Source: Sanguibacter suarezii NBRC 16159
GTDB lineage: Bacteria > Actinomycetota > Actinomycetes > Actinomycetales > Cellulomonadaceae
DNA length: 64,000 bases
Direction: 5' to 3'
Assembly: GCF_001552735.1 (NCBI RefSeq)
Contig: NZ_BCRT01000021.1
Location: forward strand, 1-64,000
Shown here: positions 57,108 to 64,000 of the stretch, piece after piece
How the letters are laid out: every line of letters begins with the position of its first letter
How positions within the stretch are numbered: the first letter of the stretch is position 1
Notes under the pieces: generated by a model
The model's database searches: none
What the model was told of the DNA's origin: nothing
The model's input: the letters and a program-made list of their open reading frames with translations, nothing else
Translations under genes and position numbers: made by a program

Positions 57108-58397
57108 TCATCCTACCGATCCTGGCACCCGGGCCCGGACGAGCGCCCAGGTGTGGATCGCCACACCGACGAGCGGGCTGACCCACAGGCTGAGCAAGAC
57201 GCGCTGCTGCAGCGTCCCCGGCAACAGGAGCATGACGACCGCCATGATGCTCGCGATCGCCCACCCTGCTGAATATGCTCGGTGACGGCCGAGGGCAAGC
57301 ACGGCCGTCCCGGTCAGAGTGAGCAGCGCCAGCAGAGCGCCTGCTGCGGTGAGTCCCGCGAGCACGGCCGACCCGATCGTGTAGTCGAGGAGGACCTTCA
57401 TGATCCAGGGACCGATGAGTGCGGCCAGACCGGCACCGACGGCCGCTACCGCGGCGACAATCCCCACCACGACTGTGAGGGTCCGAGCACGCCTTTCCGG
57501 GTGCTCGACGAAGTGCGCGATCGCCACCCCCTGGAAGGTATTGAGCGGGAGCAGAAGCGGGGCCCGAGTCAGCGAGATGGCCATGATCAGCGGCGCTGCC
57601 TGCTTGACGATGTCATCGTCCGTGGTGAGCTGGATGAGCACGGGGAATCCGACGACGAGCACGGCGGTGGAGGAGGAGGCGATGAGCGCGTGGCCCAGCC
57701 CCGAGAAGTAAGCCGGCGCAGGACGGTCTGCGCGCATCTTCAGGGTGCGTCGGCACTGCTCACTGCAAGACAACGCCAGGAGCCACGCCCCCGTGGCCAT
57801 CGCAGTGGCAGCCATGTAGCCGATCAGCGTCACGCTTACTGCTGCCACGACCGCCACCAGGACTAGCCTCACAGCGGATTCGAGGGCGACCGCCCTCGCG
57901 TAGACACTCCACAGTCCGGCTCCTGCCAGCGCGCCCGTGACCGAGGCGTGCCCCGAGAAGGCGAGCGCGGCAACTGCTACGAGGATCACACCGGCCACTG
58001 TGTGCTCGGAGAGCACATGTGCGGACCACAGCGGTGACGAGGCAAGGACGACTACGGCGATGAGCCCGCCGACCGCGAGACCGACGGGAACCACCCGCAC
58101 CCGACCCCGACCCCCAAGCCTTTGATCAACCTCGAGTCTCCCCAGCCCACTCATACCTGCCCGCACGGCCCGGGTCGTCTCGTTCTGGATGCCGCCGGTG
58201 ATCCCGAGGACGGCGAACAGAAGCGACCAGAACACGAGAAAAGAGGCGGTGTCCGCCTCGGAGAGTGTGCGTCCGACCGCGATCTGGACGATGAACCCGG
58301 ATGCGGCGACGAGCACCCCGGCGAGCGCCACGCCACGGGCCCCGCCGCCGTTCAGCTCTCCTGCGGGCGTCGAGAAGGGAACCGGTTCGGTGCTCAA
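57108..58397 (-). CDS. Polysaccharide flippase-like multi-pass membrane protein
   Basis: 429 aa with about 12 membrane helices and a polysaccharide transporter (MOP/Wzx) pattern: GVALAGVLVAASGFIVQIAVGRTLSEADTASFLVFWSLLFAVLG at the start. It would flip lipid-linked glycan units across the membrane. The start is TTG at 58397 overlapping the DUF6541 gene stop (TTGA). Identity by topology and context rather than strong motifs. Confidence 0.8.
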   Translation of the reverse strand: MSTEPVPFSTPAGELNGGGARGVALAGVLVAASGFIVQIAVGRTLSEADTASFLVFWSLLFAVLGITGGIQNETTRAVRAGMSGLGRLEVDQRLGGRGRVRVVPVGLAVGGLIAVVVLASSPLWSAHVLSEHTVAGVILVAVAALAFSGHASVTGALAGAGLWSVYARAVALESAVRLVLVAVVAAVSVTLIGYMAATAMATGAWLLALSCSEQCRRTLKMRADRPAPAYFSGLGHALIASSSTAVLVVGFPVLIQLTTDDDIVKQAAPLIMAISLTRAPLLLPLNTFQGVAIAHFVEHPERRARTLTVVVGIVAAVAAVGAGLAALIGPWIMKVLLDYTIGSAVLAGLTAAGALLALLTLTGTAVLALGRHRAYSAGWAIASIMAVVMLLLPGTLQQRVLLSLWVSPLVGVAIHTWALVRARVPGSVG

Positions 58398-60319
58398 TCG
58401 ACGATCCGGAAGAGCTGTGCCCCACCGACGCTGGCGACCAGCTCGAAGGCGGGGTTGTCCTCTAGATCATCGAGCCCGGGCGAGCGATTCATCCCGTGGA
58501 TCGATCCCTCACCGACGACGACGTACTGGATGCCCTCTTCCTCGACTGCAGCTCGAACCTCAGGGTTCGTGGCGAGCTCATCGAAGCGGAAGAGCAGCAG
58601 TTCCTGGGTCGGAGCGAGTCCGGGCTGGTTCGGCACTGCGACGGCCATCCCTCCGAAGAATGGGCGCAATCCCTCCATCGCGAGCATCCACGTCGACCCG
58701 TCCAGCGGGTCGTTCATGACGAACTGCCCTTCCGGGATGATCTCTGCCGCCTGGTCCCACAGCTCGAGGTCGTCCTTGTCGACTACCGCGCCGCTCTGGA
58801 AGTTCCAGTACATCCGGTCGGCGTTCTGCCTCGCATATCCGCCGTGGCTGGTGACGAGGAACGCGCCGATCAGGGCAACACCGACGATGGCCTTGGATGG
58901 GGCGCTTCCTAGCGGTGTCCGGTCAGCGAGGACCCGGGAGCCGTTCCGCAGGATCATCTCGACACCAACAGCCGCCAGGACGACGACGAAGATCGCAACC
59001 ATCGCAGCGAAGCGCCAGCGATCGTTCCACCATGGGGCTGTCAGTTCCTCGAGCCTGTGATAGTCATAAGCCGCAGATGCTACGAACAAGCCCAATGCGA
59101 TAGCCCCGGAGACCCAGAACCACCACAGTCCGCGGAGCCGTCTTACACCGAACACCCCGATGACCGCGAGGACGACAATCGCCCACTGGGGCCCTGTCCG
59201 TGCGTGGTTGAGCAGTAGAGCCTCGCCGACCGCCTGGCCTGCAGTCTCGACAGCGGGCCAGTCCTGTCGCGCACCGGTGCTAGCTGCCATGGCTGACAGC
59301 AACGGTGAGATAGCCACAAGCACTGCCACCATGCCGACCGCGACGATCGTCAGCAGGTCTCCAACCACCAGACGCTTGCTGGTGATCCAGCGCTGGATCG
59401 CCCACGGCGCCAGGAAGATCATGGCCGTGTATGCCCCGCTCGGGTGGACCCCCACTGTTCCGCCTGCCGCTAGACCGGCGACGACGATCATCCCGCCTGT
59501 GCGCGTGGTGAGCGTCTTGTCGACCATGACCACGAGAGCCGGTACGAGGGCCAGTCCGACGGCGAAGGGGATGAGGGGGCCCCGCCAGAGAGTGTCAAAG
59601 ACGAGCGCCGAGGGCATCGCCACGAGGATCGCAGCGGCGCCGGCGATGACGGGCTCGCGCGTCATCCGTAGAACGAGGGCCGCAATACCGAAAGCCAGGA
59701 AGACTGCGACCAAGAGAGAGCCTGCGTTGAGCAGTTGCGGGACCGAGTGCACCCCAAGGTCCCACCCGACCGATGCGAGACCATGCCAGGTATTCGGGTA
59801 GAAGAAGGTCTCGGCCGTCTCTCGGTTGTTGAGCTGCGCGACGGTGGACTGAGCCATGTCCTGGTTGTCGGCGATCCAGCGGACAACAGCGGCGTGGAAC
59901 ACACCGTCCCAGTCCTGGTTGATCGCATTGAGCGATCCCATCCCTCGGCGCAGAACCGTCGCTCCGAAGAGTCCTCCGACGGTTGCGCAAGCAGCTACTG
60001 CGGCATGCACGCGCCATGACCAGACCGGTGCTGCTGCCTCACCCTCCGCCGTGGCTCCAGACGGAAGAAGCTGGGGGACGAAGGCGGTGACCGCCACGAC
60101 CACCCCGATGGTCACCGCCGTGCTCAGCAGTAGTCCTAGGATGGACCATGGCACGCCGAGTGCTGAGCATGCGGCCCCGCCCCACGTGACCACACCGTAG
60201 GTGACCAGCGGTGATGCGACGAGGACCCAGCCGCGCTGGCGCGCCGCGAGCATTACCGCGCCGCCGGGGACCACCGCAAGGAGAAGGCTCGCGCAGACGG
60301 CCCAGATCTCTTCGAACAT
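58394..60319 (-). CDS. DUF6541 family membrane protein
   Basis: 641 aa with 12 or more membrane helices and a soluble C-terminal region (NFQSGAVVDKDDLELWDQAAEIIPEGQFVMNDPLDGSTWMLAMEGLRPFFGG). The N-terminal loop ATVLRRGMGSLNAINQDWDGVFHAAVVRWIADNQD carries acidic residues typical of GT-C glycosyltransferase first loops, which suggests a sugar-transferring role (inference). First gene of the coupled operon running to 54927. GGGAAGAG precedes the ATG at 60319. Confidence 0.82.
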   Translation of the reverse strand: MFEEIWAVCASLLLAVVPGGAVMLAARQRGWVLVASPLVTYGVVTWGGAACSALGVPWSILGLLLSTAVTIGVVVAVTAFVPQLLPSGATAEGEAAAPVWSWRVHAAVAACATVGGLFGATVLRRGMGSLNAINQDWDGVFHAAVVRWIADNQDMAQSTVAQLNNRETAETFFYPNTWHGLASVGWDLGVHSVPQLLNAGSLLVAVFLAFGIAALVLRMTREPVIAGAAAILVAMPSALVFDTLWRGPLIPFAVGLALVPALVVMVDKTLTTRTGGMIVVAGLAAGGTVGVHPSGAYTAMIFLAPWAIQRWITSKRLVVGDLLTIVAVGMVAVLVAISPLLSAMAASTGARQDWPAVETAGQAVGEALLLNHARTGPQWAIVVLAVIGVFGVRRLRGLWWFWVSGAIALGLFVASAAYDYHRLEELTAPWWNDRWRFAAMVAIFVVVLAAVGVEMILRNGSRVLADRTPLGSAPSKAIVGVALIGAFLVTSHGGYARQNADRMYWNFQSGAVVDKDDLELWDQAAEIIPEGQFVMNDPLDGSTWMLAMEGLRPFFGGMAVAVPNQPGLAPTQELLLFRFDELATNPEVRAAVEEEGIQYVVVGEGSIHGMNRSPGLDDLEDNPAFELVASVGGAQLFRIVD

Positions 60320-60447
60320 GACTGATTCTCTTCCCTAGTTGCTGCCGACAGCGCCTGCTGACGGCTCGCACGAGCGGCACCGTCGTGAGCTGGCGCCGCT
60401 GGTCCCCACGCCCGTGGACCAGTCGCTCAGGTGGTCGTGACTACCTC

Positions 60448-61545
60448 TCAGCGGCCTGCGGCCTGCTCGGCGTCGATCCATTCCGCGAGTGCACGGATAC
60501 CGTCTCGCAAGGACACCCGAGGCTCCCAGCCCAGGACCTTCTTGGCAACCGTCACGTCTGCCCAGGCATGCCGCACGTCGCCGTTGCGGAACTGCCCGGT
60601 CACGTGCGGCTCGGGTGCACCGTAGTAGTCGGCGATGATTGACGCCGCAGTCGCGATCGTCTGCACCTCGCCCGAGCCGATGTCGATCGCTTCGGGGTTC
60701 ACCTCGGCGCTGAGGGTGGCCGCGAGCACCGCGCGAGCGACATCATCGATGATGATGAAGTCTCGGCGCACCTCGCCGTCCTCGTAGAGCGGGATCGAGG
60801 CACCTTCCTTCGCGAGGCGGCAGAAGAGCGACATGATCCCGGTATACGGGTTGATCAGCGATTGCCCGGGTCCGTAGACGTTCTGCAGCCGCAGGACAGC
60901 AGCTTCAACACCGTAAGACAACGCCCAGGCACGCAGGATGTCCTCCTGGGTGAGCTTGGTCGCGCCGTAGACGCTCACCGGGGCCGGGAAGACGGTGCCC
61001 GCGCGCATCGCGGTCGGCTCGGCCTGGGCGAAGTCCCACTCCCCGCGTTCGAGCTGGGCAAGAGTGCGCTGACCGGGATAGAAGACCTCACCATTGGAGT
61101 TGGAGCGCACCCAGGCGCCTTCTCCGTAGACGGCCCGACTCGATGTGAGCACGATTCGGCGCGGCAGCTTCTTGTGACGGTTGAGGGCATCGAGCATCTG
61201 CGTCGTGCCGACGACGTTGACCAGCGCATGACGGGTCGATTCCTCGAGGGACTGCCCCGTGCCGGTCTCTGCGGCCAGGTGCACGACGACCTCGGGGGTC
61301 ACGTCTGCAAGCAGCCGGTCCCAAGCGGCAGGGTCGGTGATGTCTGCCTCGAAGAGCTCGACCCTTGGGTCGAGGGTGTCCGGGCGCGAGCGGGAGGAGT
61401 GGATCTGTGGATGCAGGTTGTCGAAGGCGATGACCCGCGAGAATGCGTCAGCTAGGCCTCCTGCGATCGCAGTCCCGATGAATCCCGCACCCCCGGTGAC
61501 GATGACCGTCCCGGCGCTCGAGGTACTGTCGGTCGATTCAGCCAT
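60448..61545 (-). CDS. NAD-dependent sugar epimerase/dehydratase
   Basis: 365 aa extended SDR. Rossmann motif VTGGAGFIGTAIA, then LTSSRAVYGEGAW, the catalytic YGATK (YxxxK) after a Ser-rich loop, and RNGDVRHAWADVTVAKKVLGWEP typical of nucleotide-sugar epimerases. An insertion (NSNGEVFYPGQRTLAQLERGEWDFAQ) follows the Ser. Substrate cannot be fixed; a UDP- or dTDP-hexose is likely given rmlA and rmlD nearby. Confidence 0.9.
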   Translation of the reverse strand: MAESTDSTSSAGTVIVTGGAGFIGTAIAGGLADAFSRVIAFDNLHPQIHSSRSRPDTLDPRVELFEADITDPAAWDRLLADVTPEVVVHLAAETGTGQSLEESTRHALVNVVGTTQMLDALNRHKKLPRRIVLTSSRAVYGEGAWVRSNSNGEVFYPGQRTLAQLERGEWDFAQAEPTAMRAGTVFPAPVSVYGATKLTQEDILRAWALSYGVEAAVLRLQNVYGPGQSLINPYTGIMSLFCRLAKEGASIPLYEDGEVRRDFIIIDDVARAVLAATLSAEVNPEAIDIGSGEVQTIATAASIIADYYGAPEPHVTGQFRNGDVRHAWADVTVAKKVLGWEPRVSLRDGIRALAEWIDAEQAAGR

Positions 61546-61628
61546 GATGTAGTGAACTCCCTGTTCTTCGTCGCGCCCGGGACGTCCCGAGCGAAGATCG
61601 TCCCGCGGGCGACATCCGCCCTCGGGGT

Positions 61629-62519
61629 TCAGCGGTTGGTGAAGGCGTGCGCGGCAAGGACCTTCGCACCTGCGATATTGCGTTCGAGCAGCGCCTTGGG
61701 CAGCAACGTCAGGGCATGAGCACGCGAAGTGAGGTGCAAGCGCGCCGCCAGCCTCGCCCGACGCCAGCCCAAACGTTGCATCTGAGCCGCCGCGAAAGTG
61801 AAGTAGTCTCGTTCTCCAACGAACCGGGACCCGTCACCGAGCTTGGCAGACGACGCACTGGCAGAGTGCCGTCGGTAGGAGAAGCACACGGTCGGTTCGA
61901 TGAGCAGCGGACTTCCAGAACCGATGAGATCGATGACGATCGCGAGGTCCTGGATGATCGGGAAACCCTCCCGGAAGTCGACCTCAAGGAGCCGCTCACG
62001 CTTGAAGGCGAGCGAGGGCCAGTAGAGCCAGTCGGCTCGCAGGAGGCTCGCGGCGAGCGGCTCCCCCGACAGCACGCGAGGAGACGACGCCCGCGGCATG
62101 GTGAGCTTCTGCTTGACAGCGTCGACGAGCGTCTGGCCGACGGCGCCCTTCTCGTCGATGACCTGAACCCCGGGCTGGATGAGGTCCGCATCAGGGAAAT
62201 CTCGGTGCGCCCGCAGAATCACCTCGACGTAGTTCGGCAGCAGCACGTCGTCGCAGCCCAGGATCATCATCATGTCCTGCGTCGCGAGCCGCACGCACGT
62301 CCGGTAGTTCTCCGTGATGCCCTTGTTGACCTCGTTACGCACGTAGGTGATGCGGGGGTCGGTCAACGTGGCAAAGTACGCCGCGACCGACTCATCAGGA
62401 TATGCGTCGTCGACGACGGTCAACAACCAGTCGTCGGAGGTCTGGGCGAGCACGCTCTCGACCGTCTCACGAAGCATCTCAGGATCTCCCCAGAAGGGGA
62501 CGAGGATGTCGAGGGTCAA
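61629..62519 (-). CDS. GT2 family glycosyltransferase (rhamnosyltransferase-like)
   Basis: 296 aa. LDILVPFWGDPEMLRETVESVLAQTSDDWLLTVVDDAYPDES and metal site LGCDDVLLPNYVEVIL. The close link to rmlA and rmlD suggests rhamnose transfer, which is inference. The TTG at 62519 is the start; AAAGGCGG precedes it. An 83-bp gap separates it from the epimerase. Confidence 0.86.
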   Translation of the reverse strand: MTLDILVPFWGDPEMLRETVESVLAQTSDDWLLTVVDDAYPDESVAAYFATLTDPRITYVRNEVNKGITENYRTCVRLATQDMMMILGCDDVLLPNYVEVILRAHRDFPDADLIQPGVQVIDEKGAVGQTLVDAVKQKLTMPRASSPRVLSGEPLAASLLRADWLYWPSLAFKRERLLEVDFREGFPIIQDLAIVIDLIGSGSPLLIEPTVCFSYRRHSASASSAKLGDGSRFVGERDYFTFAAAQMQRLGWRRARLAARLHLTSRAHALTLLPKALLERNIAGAKVLAAHAFTNR

Positions 62520-62646
62520 GAGAGCCGCCTTTCGCGGTGGTGCGGGGCGCGCGCAGGCGAGTGCGCGACGCCAGTAAGTTCATCACTTTAGCCTAGGGAA
62601 CTGAAGGCCCGGTTCGACGAACGGACCGCCTGCAGTCGCGCGCTCC

Positions 62647-63507
62647 TCAGCCGAGAAGGCCCAGCAGATACGTTCCGTACCCGGACTTCACGAGCGTCTC
62701 GGCGCGCTCGCGCAGCTCGTCGTCAGACAAGAACCCCTGACGCCATGCGATCTCCTCGGGGGCACCGATCTTGAGCGCTTGGCGTGCCTCGACCGTGCGG
62801 ACGAAATTCGAGGCATCGGTCAGAGAGTCGAAAGTCCCCGTGTCGAGCCATGCGGTTCCGCGCGGGAGGACCTCGACGTGCAAGCGGCCAGCCTCGAGGT
62901 ACGCCCGGTTCACGTCAGTGATCTCGTACTCACCACGCGCAGATGGTTCGAGAGTACGCGCGATCTCGATGACGTCGTTGTCGTAGAAGTAGAGGCCCGG
63001 GACCGCGTAGTTGCTCTTCGGATGGGTCGGCTTTTCCTCGAGGGAGAGTGCCTTGAACTCATCGTCGAACTCGACGACGCCGTATGCCTGGGGCTCAGCG
63101 ACCTGGTAGGCGAAGACGGCGCCTCCATCGATGTCCTTGAACCGCGCGAGCCTGTTGCCTAGACCAGGACCATAGAAGATGTTGTCGCCGAGAGCGAGCG
63201 CCGCTCCCTCAGAACCGACGAAGTCTGCGCCGAGGACGAACGCCTGGGCGAGACCGTTGGGCTCAGGCTGGACGGCATAACTGATCGATATGCCGAACTG
63301 GGATCCGTCACCGAGGAGCCGCTCGAACTGCTCGGCGTCTTGCGGCGTCGTGATGATGAGCACATCCCGGATACCCGCCAGGAGGAGCGTGGAGAGTGGG
63401 TAGTAGATCATCGGCTTGTCATAGACCGGAAGAAGCTGCTTACTCACGCCGAGCGTGATCGGGTGCAATCGCGTGCCTGATCCGCCGGCCAGAATGATTC
63501 CTCGCAT
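62647..63507 (-). CDS. rmlA: Glucose-1-phosphate thymidylyltransferase RmlA
   Basis: 286 aa, full length. Nucleotide loop [30 protein letters not shown], and the catalytic [19 protein letters not shown] segment. Makes dTDP-glucose, first step to dTDP-rhamnose. Divergent from rmlD with a 156-bp gap that should hold both promoters. ATG start at 63507. Confidence 0.96.
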   Translation of the reverse strand: MRGIILAGGSGTRLHPITLGVSKQLLPVYDKPMIYYPLSTLLLAGIRDVLIITTPQDAEQFERLLGDGSQFGISISYAVQPEPNGLAQAFVLGADFVGSEGAALALGDNIFYGPGLGNRLARFKDIDGGAVFAYQVAEPQAYGVVEFDDEFKALSLEEKPTHPKSNYAVPGLYFYDNDVIEIARTLEPSARGEYEITDVNRAYLEAGRLHVEVLPRGTAWLDTGTFDSLTDASNFVRTVEARQALKIGAPEEIAWRQGFLSDDELRERAETLVKSGYGTYLLGLLG

Positions 63508-63663
63508 GGGACATCATTGTGCCTCATGTCTCCGGCCGAGGTGCCAGTCTCAGGGGGCGTGTTACGGCCCCTCGAGACCGCCGGGCGCCCGGGTCTGAAA
63601 GACTGAGCCGATCTCTACGACGCGAGCTCTCTCGCCGTCGCCCGACAAGAACTAGGAGACCCC

Positions 63664-64000
63664 GTGCGTTGGATCGTGACCGGAGCGAATGGAATGCTCG
63701 GGCAGGACCTAGTACGACTGCTGGAGGGCGAAGGCGAGTCCGTCGTCGCCTTGGGACGCCCTGACCTGGACATCACCTCGCCGGAAGCCGTTGCCACGGC
63801 TGTGCAGGACGTCGACATCGTCGTCAACTGCGCAGCTCACACCGCGGTGGACCTGGCCGAGACAGACGAACCGGCTGCCTTCTCGATCAATGCTGCCGGT
63901 CCCTCGTACCTCGCTGCCGCCGCACGCCGGGCCGGCGCCCGCATGATCCAGTTCTCGACAGACTACGTGCTCGCCGGGATGCGTCCCGTGTCCGGAGCAC
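63664..64000 (+). CDS. rmlD: dTDP-4-dehydrorhamnose reductase RmlD, partial (3' cut by window)
   Basis: First about 112 residues only. WIVTGANGMLGQDLVRLL is the NADP-binding Rossmann motif, VVNCAAHTAVDLAETDEPAAFSINAAGPSYLAAAAR and IQFSTDYVLAG follow, as in RmlD. It makes dTDP-L-rhamnose in the last step. GTG start with AGGAG nine bases upstream. rmlB and rmlC are not in view. Confidence 0.9.
   Translation, partial: MRWIVTGANGMLGQDLVRLLEGEGESVVALGRPDLDITSPEAVATAVQDVDIVVNCAAHTAVDLAETDEPAAFSINAAGPSYLAAAARRAGARMIQFSTDYVLAGMRPVSGA

Noticed and set aside
57103-57115. Leaderless TAGGAT-N7-ATG promoter for the GT2 gene at 57102
   Set aside because: The site lies inside an operon at the flippase stop and AGGA works as a simple ribosome site; coupled translation explains the start better.

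Overview
The window is very GC-rich with short intergenic gaps and many 4-base gene overlaps (ATGA or GTGA). Gene content and order point to a high-GC actinobacterium. The run sigH-rsrA, aroA-rsgA, Rv3235-type gene, secA, hpf, comF, lpqB-mtrB-mtrA, ahcY, manB-type gene, DUF3499, metallopeptidase family, whiB and rhamnose genes parallels the Mycobacterium tuberculosis Rv3221A-Rv3266c segment. There are no mycolic-acid signatures, and I infer a member of the Micrococcales (Cellulomonas/Sanguibacter-like); the genus is not proven. No rRNA, tRNA, insertion sequence, prophage or CRISPR array is visible.

Layout. 0-9 kb: a degenerate SGNH protein, DUF4097 protein, lone PilT ATPase, ribosomal protein bL37, the redox-responsive pair sigH-rsrA with a consensus SigR-type promoter, ferritin, DoxX protein, and aroA-rsgA-hisN. 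9-15 kb: DUF6912 protein, CpaE-like and SAF/CpaB-like pair, BldC-like regulator, conserved hypothetical, LysM protein with a striking 10-bp-phased repeat array upstream, and Rv3235-family protein. 15-25.6 kb: secA, YcaQ-type DNA glycosylase, hpf, comF, lpqB-mtrB-mtrA. 25.7-35.8 kb: a coupled membrane module (GPDP-type membrane protein, DUF4129, DUF4350, MoxR, DUF58, tiny membrane protein), then SpoIIM/DUF95 and RDD proteins and a LuxR-type two-component pair. 36-42.5 kb: ahcY, a 606-bp regulatory gap, the glycine betaine transporter proVWX, and a cation efflux pump. 42.6-52.5 kb: Trm112-like protein, a degenerate phosphohexomutase, zinc-ribbon protein, DUF3499, degenerate zincin, DUF5719, a giant glycosyltransferase fusion, whiB, TIGR03089 protein. 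52.7-64 kb: a cell-surface polysaccharide region with a secreted protein and an LGFP-repeat protein, three GT2 enzymes, a DUF2304 protein, a flippase, a DUF6541 membrane protein, an epimerase, rmlA and the start of rmlD.

The genes connect around envelope homeostasis. SecA exports envelope proteins, MtrAB-LpqB senses cell-wall state, proVWX answers osmotic stress, SigH-RsrA answers disulfide stress, and the right-hand cluster makes a rhamnose-containing glycan. Three proteins (SGNH-like, phosphohexomutase-like, zincin-like) keep their fold signatures but have lost catalytic residues. The most unusual DNA features are the phased repeat array at 12950-13012, the inverted 20-bp repeat cluster at 31552-31730, the structured proV leader with an AT-rich island, and a recurrent TACGGT-N7-start leaderless promoter layout.
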